The notes under the pieces were generated by a model, which saw only the letters and a program-made list of their open reading frames with translations, searched no databases and had not been told where the DNA came from. From NCBI RefSeq assembly GCF_050563545.1, contig NZ_JBNXUM010000007.1:62001-126000 (forward strand): a DNA stretch of 64,000 nt. The letters are read 5' to 3'. Made by a program: the position numbers and the translations under genes. Each line of letters opens with the position of its first letter. Positions within the stretch are counted from its first letter, which is position 1. Below are positions 26,008 to 34,858 of the stretch, one piece after another. The DNA comes from Falsiroseomonas sp050563545. GTDB lineage: Bacteria > Pseudomonadota > Alphaproteobacteria > Acetobacterales > Acetobacteraceae.

Positions 26008-27033
26008 TCAGCCCTGCATGTCGAGCACGACGCGCCCGCGCGTGCCGCGCGCGACCGCCGTATAGCCTTCCGCGCCGCGCGACAGCGGGATCAGTTCCGC
26101 GATCGCCGGCGCGGGATAGGTGCCGGCTTCGAAGCCAGGCCGCAGCGCGTCCATCAGATCGGCGCAATCCGCCGCCTTGCGCTTCAGGCTGTCGAGGCCG
26201 ATCAGCCGGCATTCGCGGCGATAGAAGGGAATGAGCTCGAGCCTGACCTGGTCGCCTGGCGTTCCGGAGATCGCGATGAGGCGCCCGCGGAAGCCGAGGG
26301 CGGCGATCGCCGCCTCCACCAGGTCCGGCCGGCCGACGCAATCCAGCACGACGTCCACGCCCTTGCCGCCCGTCATCGCAGCCATTGCGGCGCCGAGGTC
26401 CTGCGACTGCAGGTCCACGAACTCGCCCGTCGAATGCCGCGCCGGCGAGCCTTCCGCCGGCGCGCCGCGGCAGGCCGCGATCACGCGCGCGCCACGCCCG
26501 GCCGCGACCCCGCAGGCAGCACCCCCGACGCCTCCCGTCGCGCCGATCACCAGCACGACCTCGCCCGGCTTCACCTCGGCATAATCCAGCGCGATGAGCG
26601 CAGTGACGTAATTCACGCCGACCGCGCCGGCCTCGGCGAAAGACAGATTCGCCGGCTTGCGGGACAGTGCCTCCACAGGGATGCGCAGGTATTCCGCGTG
26701 GCTGCCGTCGCGCACGAAACCGACGTCGCCGCCCGTGCCCCAGACCTCGGCGCCGAGCCAGGCGTCCGGCCCGTCCACCACCACGCCCGCGAAGTCGCGG
26801 CCCGGCGTGCGCGGCGGCACCGTCTGCTTCATGCGCCCGGCCACGTTCTTCACGTCCGACGGGTTGATGGAGGCCGCGCGCACCGCCACCAGCGCCTCAC
26901 CCGGTGCGGCGGGGGCAAGCGGGACGCGGCCGCAGGACAGCACTTCAGGCCCGCCGAAGGCCGCGAAACGCAGCGCGCGCGCCTCGGCCGGCAGCGGTGC
27001 GGCGGCAGCGGCACGGGCAGTGGCGATGCTCAT
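26008..27033 (-). CDS. Zinc-independent quinone oxidoreductase/MDR family protein
   Basis: A 341-residue medium-chain dehydrogenase/reductase with the NADPH-binding loop VIGATGGVGGAACGVA and the N-terminal pattern ASINPSDVKNVAGRM typical of the quinone oxidoreductase branch, which lacks structural zinc. It is the first gene of the minus-strand operon. The ATG at 27033 is the natural start; the frame stays open for another 135 codons upstream across the divergent LacI gene, which is a shadow. The substrate is unknown; a quinone or enone related to the dioxygenase substrate is plausible. Confidence 0.9.
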   Translation of the reverse strand: MSIATARAAAAAPLPAEARALRFAAFGGPEVLSCGRVPLAPAAPGEALVAVRAASINPSDVKNVAGRMKQTVPPRTPGRDFAGVVVDGPDAWLGAEVWGTGGDVGFVRDGSHAEYLRIPVEALSRKPANLSFAEAGAVGVNYVTALIALDYAEVKPGEVVLVIGATGGVGGAACGVAAGRGARVIAACRGAPAEGSPARHSTGEFVDLQSQDLGAAMAAMTGGKGVDVVLDCVGRPDLVEAAIAALGFRGRLIAISGTPGDQVRLELIPFYRRECRLIGLDSLKRKAADCADLMDALRPGFEAGTYPAPAIAELIPLSRGAEGYTAVARGTRGRVVLDMQG

Positions 27034-27101
27034 GGGCGGGACGATCCTCCGGCGTTCGGCGGTCCAACTATCCCCCGTCCGGGGTGGGGTCAAGCGATTT
27101 C

Positions 27102-27115
27102 TGCAAACGATTGCA
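27102..27115. promoter_or_regulatory. Candidate LacI-family operator
   Basis: TGCAAACGATTGCA is an inverted repeat (TGCAA-N4-TTGCA) with the central CG step typical of LacI-family operators (GCAAACGNTTGC-like). It lies 68 bp from the MDR start and 60 bp from the LacI regulator start, in the 142-bp divergent promoter region, so one site could control both directions. Confidence 0.65.
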
Positions 27116-27175
27116 CGCGGGCCCTGCGGACGTGATCGTTGGGACGGCGCGCCGCCAGCGGCTATACCGGTCCGG

Positions 27176-28213
27176 ATGTCCCGCCGCCTGTCCCCTGCCC
27201 CCGCCCGCGCGACCATCGCCGATGTCGCCGCGGCCGCGGGCGTCCACGCCTCCACCGTCTCGCGCGCGCTGAACCCGGCGACGCGCGGCATGGTGACGGA
27301 GGCGGTCGCCGCGCGCGTGACCGCGGCGGCGGAGAAGCTGGGCTGGCGCCCCTCCACCCTCGCCGCGGGGCTGCGAACGCGGCGGTCGCGCACCATCGGC
27401 ATCCTGGTGCCTGACCTGGTCAATCCCGTCTTCCCGCCCATCGTGCGCGCGGCCGAGACGCGCCTGGCCGAAGCGGGCTACGCCACGCTGCTGGCCAACA
27501 CCGACAACGATCCCGCCCGCGAGTTGCTGCTGGTGGAACGCATGGCCGCGCATCTCGTGGACGGGATGATGCTGGCCTCCGCCGCGAAGGGCAGCCGCGC
27601 GATCGAGGCCTGCGCCCGCGCCGGCATCCCGACGCTGCTGATCAACCGGCGCCTGCCGGGGTCCGAGCTGTCCGCGGTCGTGAACGACGACCGCCGCGGC
27701 ATGGCGCTGGCGGTGAAGCACCTGCTCGGCCTCGGACACCGGCGCATCGCGCATCTTGGCGGTCCGGCCGGCGTCTCGACCGCGACGGACCGACGGGCGG
27801 GGTTCCGCGCGGCGCTGCGCGGGGCGGGCCTCGACGCGGACGCCGCACCAACCGTGGCGGCCGAGGCCTATACGATCGAAGCCGGGCGCCGCGCGATGGA
27901 GGCGCTGCTGGCGCAAGGCGGCTTCACGGCCGTCGCGGTCGCGAACGACATGCTTTGCCTCGGCGCCTATGATGCGCTGGCGGCAGCTGGGCAGCGCATA
28001 CCGGACGACGTCTCCGTCACCGGCTTCAATGATATGCCCTTCGTCGACCGCATCGCGCCGCCGCTGACCACCGTGCGCATCCAGCATGCCGAGATGGGGC
28101 GCCGGGCGGCGGAGTTGCTGCTCGGTGCCCTGGCAGAGCCGAGCGGGCGGGAGGAAGTGCTGCTGGAACCCGAGGTGGTCGTCCGCGGCAGCACCGCCCC
28201 GCCGCGCGACTGA
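27176..28213 (+). CDS. LacI-family transcriptional regulator
   Basis: A 345-residue regulator with an N-terminal LacI helix-turn-helix (ATIADVAAAAGVHASTVSRA, about residues 12-31), the hinge region with TRRSRTIGILVPDL, and a periplasmic-binding-protein-like effector domain ending in FNDMPFVDRIAPPLTTVRI. It is transcribed away from the catabolic operon and probably regulates it through the operator at 27102. The effector is likely a pathway substrate or intermediate. The ATG at 27176 was chosen because it begins the HTH domain. Confidence 0.93.
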   Translation: MSRRLSPAPARATIADVAAAAGVHASTVSRALNPATRGMVTEAVAARVTAAAEKLGWRPSTLAAGLRTRRSRTIGILVPDLVNPVFPPIVRAAETRLAEAGYATLLANTDNDPARELLLVERMAAHLVDGMMLASAAKGSRAIEACARAGIPTLLINRRLPGSELSAVVNDDRRGMALAVKHLLGLGHRRIAHLGGPAGVSTATDRRAGFRAALRGAGLDADAAPTVAAEAYTIEAGRRAMEALLAQGGFTAVAVANDMLCLGAYDALAAAGQRIPDDVSVTGFNDMPFVDRIAPPLTTVRIQHAEMGRRAAELLLGALAEPSGREEVLLEPEVVVRGSTAPPRD

Positions 28214-28216
28214 CAC

Positions 28217-28239
28217 GGCGCGGAACCGATCGCCGCGCC
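28217..28239 (+). terminator. Possible terminator after the LacI gene
   Basis: GGCGCGG (28217-28223) pairs with CCGCGCC (28233-28239) across a 9-nt loop, 4 nt after the LacI stop, followed by a short CTTTCCTC run. It is a weak candidate because there is no long U tract. Confidence 0.4.
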
Positions 28240-28370
28240 CGGCTTTCCTCTCCCTGGCCGAGCGCCTGGTGTCCGACGTCGAAGTGTCGAAGCGGTGGTT
28301 CAGTCGCTCAAGCAGCGGCCGGGCCGCGGTCCACCAAGGCGGATCTCGGCCTGGCACAAGGGAGGTTCGC

Positions 28371-28820
28371 ATGGCTCGCGGCACGCCATCGCTGATGGCA
28401 CTACTCGGGGTCCTCGCCATGGCGGGATACCAGAACAGGGACAAGCTGGCGGAGATGCTCGGCCGCGCCACCGGCGGGCAGGGGGTCCCTGGTGAAGGGG
28501 GCCGCGCCGGCGGCCAGACCGGCGCCCAGATGCCGCGGGGCAATGACGGCAGCGTGGGCGCGATGCTGAACGATGGGCTGCGCGACCTCCTCGATCGCTT
28601 CCGCGGCGCCGGGCATGGCGAGACCGCGGAGTCCTGGGTGAGGTCGGGCCCCAACCGCCCCGTCGAACCGACGCATCTGGAATCCGCGATCGGCCCGGAG
28701 ACGCTGGACGAGCTCGCGCAGCATACCGGACTCAGCCGCGAGGAGGTCCTGTCGCGGCTGACGCGCACGCTGCCGGATGCAGTGGACCGCTATACGCCGG
28801 AAGGACGGCTGCCCGGCTGA
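28371..28820 (+). CDS. YidB/DUF937-family protein
   Basis: A 149-residue protein of the YidB family (function unknown), with a flexible Gly-rich middle (residues 30-60) and a C-terminal module VRSGPNRPVEPTHLESAIG then LSREEVLSRLTRTLPDAVD, which is the conserved region. GGAGG lies 5 nt before the ATG at 28371. It stands alone between two terminators or intergenic stretches; the function is not known. Confidence 0.85.
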   Translation: MARGTPSLMALLGVLAMAGYQNRDKLAEMLGRATGGQGVPGEGGRAGGQTGAQMPRGNDGSVGAMLNDGLRDLLDRFRGAGHGETAESWVRSGPNRPVEPTHLESAIGPETLDELAQHTGLSREEVLSRLTRTLPDAVDRYTPEGRLPG

Positions 28821-29117
28821 GCTCACGCCTGGGTTGAGATCGGCCGGATTGCTTATGCACCAGCGAATATCGGCCCATCCGTTCTAGACCTCCTCGCGCC
28901 GCCGCCGTCCGCACGGCGCGATGGAGGGGAATGGGAACCACCCGCGTGATGGCGTCCGCGCCATCGCGAGGGATTCGGCATGCGATCGTCGCGTGCACCT
29001 CGACCGGCATCGGCCCGCCCGATGCCGGAAGGGATGCTGCGTTTCGCTCGACGCACCGGCCTGCTTCCCCCCATCGCGCCGCGCGGTCCCGGCGGCCCAT
29101 GCAGGAGAAGCATCGCC

Positions 29118-30641
29118 ATGGCCGCAGGCCTTCTGAACAACAGCTACAACGTGCCGTCCAACGCCGTCTTCATCAGCGCCGGCACCAACATCCAGTCTGT
29201 CGTCAACCAGCACGGTGCCGGCACGACCTATGTCCTCGGCGCCGGCACCCATTACGGGCAGACCTTCTCGGTGCGCAGCGGGGACACCTTCATCGGCCAG
29301 GAAGGCGCGGTGCTCGACGGCAACGGCGCGGACCACGCCATCAACGGCTGGAACAACCAGAACGTCACCATCGCCAACATCCGCTTCACGGATTATGCGC
29401 CGTCGCCCAACGGCTCGGGTATCCTCGGCAACGATTCCAGCACCACGGGCTGGAAGGTGCTAGGCAACGAGTTCGACCACATCTCCAACGGCGCCGCGCT
29501 GCGCCTGGGCAACGGGATGCTGGTGCAGGACAACACCTTCCACGACAACCTGTCGAACGGCATCAGTTCCTGGAGCACTGCCAACTCCACCATCCAGAAC
29601 AACGAGTTCTGGAACAACAACGCGTCCGGCAACTCACCCTTCAGCAACACCGGGGATGCCGCGGCGATCAAGATCACGCAGACCACGGGCACCCAGATCC
29701 TGGACAACTATGTCCACGACACCGCGAACGGCATCGGGATCTGGACGGACATCAACTGCGACAACACGCTGATCCAGGGCAACCTGGTCCAGCACAATGG
29801 CGCGATGGGCATCGCGGTCGAGCTCGACTACGGCTCCGTCCTGCGCGGCAATACGGTGGTCGACAACAACACCAGCAACTTCAGCGGCTGGGGCGGCGCC
29901 GGCATCTACATCTTCAACGCGCAGGACGCCGAGGTTACCGGCAACACCGTCGCGGGCAATGGCGGCGGCGTCTTCGTGTACGAGGAGGGCCGCGGCAGCG
30001 GCACGCAGGGCACCTGGGTGACCCGCAACGTCAACGTGCACGACAACACCATCATCGCCGACGAGGGGCCCACCGGAATCGGCGGCGGCGCGACGAATGA
30101 CGGCTCGATCCAGTTCCAGGGCAACGACTACAACCTGTCGGGCAGCGCGAGCTTCTACTACGGCGGGTCGATCAGCGCGTCGCAATGGCAGGCGCTGGGC
30201 TACGACACGTCGGGGTCGAGCTACAACGCCTCCGCCGGCACGCCGGTCGCGCCGGCATCCCCGCCGACGGGCTCCTCCACCCCGCCGGCCCCGGCGGGCG
30301 ACGGCAGCGCCAACACTCTGGTCCTGGAGATCTCGCAGGATGCCTGGCGCGGCGACGCGCAGTACACCGTCAGCGTGGACGGCGTGCAGCAGGGCGGCGT
30401 GCGCACGGCCTCCGCGCTGCACGGCAGTGGCGATGTGGACGTGGTGGAGATCAGCGGCGACTGGTCTAATGGCGAGCACAGCGTCTCGGTCGCCTTCGTC
30501 AACGACCTCTGGGGCAATACGCTGAGCGAGGATCGCAACCTCTGGGTGGAGGCGATCAGCTACGACGGCACCCGGATCGGCGGCGACGCCGTGCTCTACA
30601 CTCAGAGCGCGCAGAGCTTCGGCTTCACCGACGTCCTGTGA
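29118..30641 (+). CDS. Right-handed beta-helix protein with CBM60-like C-terminal domain
   Basis: A 507-residue protein. Residues 20-370 form an Asn-rich right-handed parallel beta-helix with repeated rungs such as VLGNEFDHISNG, VQDNTFHDN and LQGN-like turns, as in pectate-lyase-fold enzymes. After a Pro/Ser linker (residues 385-405) comes a domain of about 100 residues with NTLVLEISQDAWRGDAQY and NDLWGNTLSEDRNLWVEAI, resembling CBM60-type xylan-binding modules. No Sec signal is seen; the ATG at 29118 has AGGAG 10 nt upstream. It could be secreted by a type I system, which is not in view. The preceding 297 nt (28821-29117) hold no recognisable feature. Confidence 0.85.
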   Translation: MAAGLLNNSYNVPSNAVFISAGTNIQSVVNQHGAGTTYVLGAGTHYGQTFSVRSGDTFIGQEGAVLDGNGADHAINGWNNQNVTIANIRFTDYAPSPNGSGILGNDSSTTGWKVLGNEFDHISNGAALRLGNGMLVQDNTFHDNLSNGISSWSTANSTIQNNEFWNNNASGNSPFSNTGDAAAIKITQTTGTQILDNYVHDTANGIGIWTDINCDNTLIQGNLVQHNGAMGIAVELDYGSVLRGNTVVDNNTSNFSGWGGAGIYIFNAQDAEVTGNTVAGNGGGVFVYEEGRGSGTQGTWVTRNVNVHDNTIIADEGPTGIGGGATNDGSIQFQGNDYNLSGSASFYYGGSISASQWQALGYDTSGSSYNASAGTPVAPASPPTGSSTPPAPAGDGSANTLVLEISQDAWRGDAQYTVSVDGVQQGGVRTASALHGSGDVDVVEISGDWSNGEHSVSVAFVNDLWGNTLSEDRNLWVEAISYDGTRIGGDAVLYTQSAQSFGFTDVL

Positions 30642-30647
30642 TACGGC

Positions 30648-30673
30648 GGCGGCGCGCGGTCCCGCGCGCCGCC
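30648..30673 (+). terminator. Strong hairpin after the beta-helix gene
   Basis: GGCGGCGCGCG (30648-30658) pairs perfectly with CGCGCGCCGCC (30663-30673) over 11 bp with a 4-nt loop, starting 6 nt after the stop codon. It lacks a U tract, which is common in high-GC genomes. A transcription terminator or 3' stabiliser is likely. Confidence 0.6.
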
Positions 30674-30734
30674 ACTGACTTGGCAAGGCGACGACGCTGC
30701 CGCAGTCTTCTCCCCTGGCAGGGAGGGCCCCCGC

Positions 30735-31595
30735 GTGCGGATCCTGGAAGCGGCGCCGCGCGCCGGCGTCGGCGAAAGCCCGGTCTGGGATGCGGAATCG
30801 CATCGTTTGTGGTGGGTGGATATCCGCGCTCCGGCGCTGCACCGCACCGATCCCGCGACCGGCACAACAGAAACCTGGCCGATGCCGGATGCGATCGGCT
30901 CCATCGGCCTCTGCCGCTCCGGCGCCATCCTGCTGGCGCTGAGATCGGGCATCCATCGCTTCGTTCCGACACGCGCCGATGCGCCGCCGGTGCTGGTCGC
31001 GCGGCCCCCCGGCGAACCCGCCCATAACCGCCTGAACGACGGCAAGGTGTCGCCGGACGGACGCTTCCTCGTGGGCTCGATGGACGACCGGCCGGAAAAG
31101 CTTCCCGTCGCAGCGCTGCACCGGCTCGATCCCGGCGGCGCCTGCACGCGGCTGGCGGAGGGCTACATCGTGTCGAACGGCCTGGCCTGGAGCCCGGACG
31201 GGCGCACGCTGTATCACTCCGATAGCCGCGCCTCGATCATCTGGGCCTGGGACTACGACGCGGCAACCGGCGCGATCGCCAACCGCCGCGTCTTCGCCCG
31301 ACCCACCGAGGAGCAGGGCCGCCCCGACGGCGCCGCGGTGGATGCGGAGGGCGGCTATTGGAGCGCGGGCGTGTCGGCCGGCAGGCTCAACCGCTTCCTG
31401 CCCGACGGCAGGCTGGATCGCAGCATCCCCATGCCCGTGCGCGCGCCCACCATGCCCTGCTTCGGCGGGCCCGGGCTGAGCACGCTGTTTGTCACCAGCC
31501 TGACGCCGGCTGGTGAGGCGCATCCGGCCGACGGCGCCCTGGTCGTGCTGGATGTCGGCATTGCCGGCGCACCGGTCGGCCGCTTCGCGGACTGA
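30735..31595 (+). CDS. SMP-30/gluconolactonase-like protein
   Basis: A 286-residue six-bladed beta-propeller of the SMP-30/gluconolactonase/LRE family, metal-dependent lactone hydrolases. E14 (VGESPVWD), the Asn of HNRLNDGKVSPDG, and the SNGLAWSPDG and DGAAVDAEGGYW blades provide the expected metal-ligand positions. It starts with GTG at 30735, following GGGAGGG. Substrate is unknown. It may act alone or with the sugar-related beta-helix protein. Confidence 0.9.
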   Translation: MRILEAAPRAGVGESPVWDAESHRLWWVDIRAPALHRTDPATGTTETWPMPDAIGSIGLCRSGAILLALRSGIHRFVPTRADAPPVLVARPPGEPAHNRLNDGKVSPDGRFLVGSMDDRPEKLPVAALHRLDPGGACTRLAEGYIVSNGLAWSPDGRTLYHSDSRASIIWAWDYDAATGAIANRRVFARPTEEQGRPDGAAVDAEGGYWSAGVSAGRLNRFLPDGRLDRSIPMPVRAPTMPCFGGPGLSTLFVTSLTPAGEAHPADGALVVLDVGIAGAPVGRFAD

Positions 31596-31841
31596 CCACC
31601 CCGCGCGGCGCGTCGGCCACGAAGGCTGAAGCGCTTGCGGTCACGGGCGAGGTGAACCCAGGCGTCGCGGTTCGTGATGGCGGCCCTGCCCGCCGCCAGC
31701 CTAGGATTCCACGGTTGACGCTTGGCTTGGCCTCGCTGGGCGCGGCACCGGCGCGTGCCGAGGGGTTGATCCGCATCGGGTTCATCGGCCGCCGCATCGC
31801 ACCGGCCAGCCCCACCAGTCTGCTTGACGTGTCGGCGACGG

Positions 31842-32000
31842 AGCGTCTGGCTGGCCGGGACGGCCGCGAACACGCCAGACAACCTGCGACGCTGGATCGA
31901 GGATCCGCGCGCGCTCGATCCGCGCACCGCCATGCCGCCCACCGGGACGACCGGCGCGGATTCCCGCGACATCGTCGCCTTCCTCTACACGCTGCGCTGA
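31842..32000 (+). pseudogene. C-terminal remnant of a c-type cytochrome
   Basis: Reading from 31842, the frame encodes WLAGTAANTPDNLRRWIEDP and then TAMPPTGTTGADSRDIVAFLYTLR before a TGA at 31998. This is the characteristic end of class-I cytochrome c domains, including the Met ligand in TAMPP. No CxxCH heme motif or intact upstream reading frame is found, so only about 50 residues survive. It lies in the decayed stretch 31596-32307. Confidence 0.65.
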
Positions 32001-32027
32001 CAAAGCCGGCCGCCGCCGCGGCCGCCA

Positions 32028-32245
32028 TCACATCCCGACGGATAGCCCGCCATCGACCATCACGGGGCCAGTGCCGAAGTCGCTGCCGGGCGAAAGCAGG
32101 AGCAGCGCTGCGTCCGCCACGTCCTCCGGCGTCGCCCGGCGGCAGAGCGGCGTGCGGGCGCGCGCGAAGGCGTCGAGAGCGGGCTCCCCCGCGGCGGCGC
32201 GCGCTGCGCGGGTCGGCGGCAGCCGCTCACCCTGCTGTCCGGCCG
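32028..32245 (-). pseudogene. C-terminal remnant of a short-chain dehydrogenase
   Basis: On the minus strand about 70 codons, ending at a TGA at 32028, encode TPEDVADAALLLLSPGSDF followed by TGPVMVDGGLSVGM, the typical C-terminus of an SDR of the FabG type. An in-frame TAG and loss of frame lie about 32250, and no NAD-binding or catalytic YxxxK part is present. It abuts the cytochrome remnant, so the stretch looks like a graveyard of two deleted genes. Confidence 0.65.
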
Positions 32246-32307
32246 GCAGTCCCGTGCTCTACTTCGGCGGCGGCGGAGACGCCGCGCGCCGCGACAGGAG
32301 ACCTGCG

Positions 32308-33219
32308 ATGCCGTATTCGCCGCCCGGGATGCATCTGCTCAAGGGAGCCATCGACTGCCACGTGCATTGCGCGCCGCATCTGAACGGACGCTCTGTCAAC
32401 GCCTTCGAAGCGGTGCGCCAGGCCGCCGCGGCGGGCATGCGCGCCATCGGCATCATGTGCAACTTCCAGAACAGCTCGGGCCTCGCCGCGCTCTGCAACG
32501 ACGAACTCGGCCATCTCGGCGTGCATGCATTCGGCGGCCTGATCATGCAGCCGACCGCCGGCGGCGTGACGCTGGAAGCCGCGAAGGCCGCCATCGGCTA
32601 CGGCTACGGGCCGGGCACCGGCGCGCGCTTCGTCAGCCTGCCCACGCACCACACGCGTCACGTCGCGACCGCGGAGGGCCGCAGCCCCGCCTTCCTCGAG
32701 ACGACCTTCTGGGTGCCGCCCAGCGGCAAGGTGCCCGACCCCGTGCCGGCCATCATGGAGCTCTGCGCGGAGAAGGACGTCGTCTTCGACTGCGGCCATG
32801 TCTCCGGACGGGAGGCGGTGGCGCTGGCCGAGGAGGCGAAGCGCCGCGGCGTGACCAGGCTGCGCAGCCATGGCAGCCGCTTCACCGCGGAGGAGATCCA
32901 GGCCGTCGTCGCGCTCGGCGGCTATGTCGAGTTGTCCTTTTTCATCCTGACGCATGCGACGCAGGTCGGGCTGACGCATGTGGACGAGGAGAAGCACAGG
33001 ATCACGGTGAGCGCGACGATCCAGGACTTCACGCCGAAGCTCCGTGCGGCCGGCGACCGGGCAATCGTATCGACCGATGCCGGCGTCTTCCTGCTGCCGC
33101 CGCCCGTCGAGGCCTTCCGGGAATACCTGCTGCTGCTGCAGAGCGAGGGTTTCACCGACGCCGAGCTGCGCCGGATGAGCGCCGCCAATCCCGCGGCACT
33201 GTTCGGACTACCGGAATAG
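32308..33219 (+). CDS. DUF6282-family protein, amidohydrolase-like
   Basis: A 303-residue protein with the metal-binding-like motifs DCHVHCAPHLNG near the N-terminus, LPTHHTRHVAT and FDCGHVSGREAV, resembling a TIM-barrel metal-dependent hydrolase. I believe it fits the DUF6282 family; its reaction is unknown. ATG 32308 follows AGGAG by 7 nt; the open frame further upstream is a shadow of the SDR remnant. It heads a run of genes for uptake and amide or hydroxy-acid chemistry. Confidence 0.75.
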   Translation: MPYSPPGMHLLKGAIDCHVHCAPHLNGRSVNAFEAVRQAAAAGMRAIGIMCNFQNSSGLAALCNDELGHLGVHAFGGLIMQPTAGGVTLEAAKAAIGYGYGPGTGARFVSLPTHHTRHVATAEGRSPAFLETTFWVPPSGKVPDPVPAIMELCAEKDVVFDCGHVSGREAVALAEEAKRRGVTRLRSHGSRFTAEEIQAVVALGGYVELSFFILTHATQVGLTHVDEEKHRITVSATIQDFTPKLRAAGDRAIVSTDAGVFLLPPPVEAFREYLLLLQSEGFTDAELRRMSAANPAALFGLPE

Positions 33220-33301
33220 GCCGGCGCCAACCTGGCGCGGGCGCGTTGACACCGCGCGCGCCCCGCGCGTGAATGCCGCGACGCCCCGAGGAGAGACCGA
33301 G

Positions 33302-34858
33302 ATGCGCCTAGCCGTTGCCCTGCTCGCCAGCGCGCTTGCCATGCCGGCCGCCGCGCAGAACCTCACCATCGGCATGCAGACCGAGCCCGGCACGCTGGAC
33401 CCGCAGTTCAACCTGCTGGGCTCCAACACCTCGGCGTTGCGCAACATCTACGACACGCTTCTCTCGCGCGATCCGAACCTGCAGGTGCGGCCCTCGCTGG
33501 CCGAATCCTGGCGCGCGGTGGACGAGACGACCTGGGAGTTCAAGCTGCGCCCGGGCATCCGCTTCCACGACGGCAGCCCGCTGACGGCGGAGGACGTGAA
33601 GTTCACCATCGATCGTGTCACCCGGGTCGCCGGCAACCCGAATTCCTACGCCACCTACATCCAGGGCATCCGAGAGGTGCAGGTGGTGGACCCGTTGACG
33701 GTGCGATTCCTTACCGACGGGCCGGTGCCGCTGCTGCCGACCAACATCAGCAACATCTTCATCATCTCCGGCACCAAGGGCGTCCGGACGACGCAGGAGT
33801 TCAACAGCGGCCAGGCCGCGGTCGGCACGGGCCCCTATCGCCTGTCATCCTGGCAGCCCGGCCAGCCCTTCGCGCTGGAGCGCAACGCCGAGTACTTCGC
33901 GGGACCGGCGCATTGGCAGCGCGTGACCTTCGGCCCGATCACCAATGACGGCGCGCGCGTCGCCGCGCTGCTGTCGGGCGACGTCGACTTCATCAACGGC
34001 GTGCCGCTGCAGGATGTCGCGCGGCTGCAATCTGGCCGCACGCGCGTCTATGGCGGCGCCTCGGCCTATGTCTACATGCTGTTCCCGGAGGTCGGTAAGG
34101 ATCCGCTGCCCGGCACCCGCGACGCGCAGGGCAACGCGCTGCCGCGCAACCCCTGGCTCGACCCCCGCGTGCGAGAGGCGATGTCGCTCGCCATCAACCG
34201 CGAGGCCATCGTGGAGCGGCTGATGGAAGGCCGCGCACGCGTCGCGAACCAGGCAATCCCCGCCGGCTTCTTCGGCCATTCCGACCGCATCCCGCCCACG
34301 CGCTTCGACGCCGACCGCGCCCGCGCCCTGCTGCGCGAGGCCGGCTACGCCAACGGCTTCCAAACCGGCCTCGCCTGTCCCAACGACCGCTTCGTCAACG
34401 ACAGCAAGATCTGCGAGGCGGTGGCCCAGCAGCTACAGCGCGTCGGCATCCGCGTGGACCTCTCCGCCCAGCCGCGCGCCACCTTCTTCCCGCAGCGCGC
34501 CCGCCGCGAATGGCCGCTGCACGCCGCGGGCTGGGGCAGCCTGACCGGCGAGAGCAGCTACTTCCTGACCAGCCAGATCCACACGCCGAACCGCGATCTC
34601 GGCCTCGGCGCGATCAACTACTCCGGCATCTCCAACGCGGAGATCGACACGCTGATCCAGCGCGGCCGCCAGATCCTGGACGACGGCCAGCGCCGCCGCG
34701 TGCTGGAGGAGGCGATGGAGCGCACCATCGCGCAGAACCTGGTGATCCCGATCCTGACCTTCGAGGCGATCTGGGCGGGCCGCGCCGACCGCGTGCGCTT
34801 CACCCCGCGCGCTGACGAGGAGACGCTGGCGATCGAGGTGCTGCCGGCAGCCCAGTGA
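33302..34858 (+). CDS. ABC transporter substrate-binding protein, family 5 (peptide/oligopeptide type)
   Basis: A 518-residue periplasmic receptor with a Sec signal peptide (residues 1-19, ending AAAQ) and family-5 features: MQTEPGTLDPQFN, NIYDTLLSRDPNL, WEFKLRPGIRFHDGSPLTAEDV, and FNSGQAAVGTGPYRL. No permease or ATPase genes are adjacent, so it must use a transporter encoded elsewhere or act as a scavenging receptor. GAGGAG lies 8 nt before the ATG. Its TGA overlaps the next gene's ATG (TGATG). Confidence 0.92.
   Translation: MRLAVALLASALAMPAAAQNLTIGMQTEPGTLDPQFNLLGSNTSALRNIYDTLLSRDPNLQVRPSLAESWRAVDETTWEFKLRPGIRFHDGSPLTAEDVKFTIDRVTRVAGNPNSYATYIQGIREVQVVDPLTVRFLTDGPVPLLPTNISNIFIISGTKGVRTTQEFNSGQAAVGTGPYRLSSWQPGQPFALERNAEYFAGPAHWQRVTFGPITNDGARVAALLSGDVDFINGVPLQDVARLQSGRTRVYGGASAYVYMLFPEVGKDPLPGTRDAQGNALPRNPWLDPRVREAMSLAINREAIVERLMEGRARVANQAIPAGFFGHSDRIPPTRFDADRARALLREAGYANGFQTGLACPNDRFVNDSKICEAVAQQLQRVGIRVDLSAQPRATFFPQRARREWPLHAAGWGSLTGESSYFLTSQIHTPNRDLGLGAINYSGISNAEIDTLIQRGRQILDDGQRRRVLEEAMERTIAQNLVIPILTFEAIWAGRADRVRFTPRADEETLAIEVLPAAQ

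Noticed and set aside
31652..32383. A 243-codon plus-strand frame across the remnants
   Set aside because: No recognisable protein; it spans both pseudogene remnants and ends in the next gene's frame.
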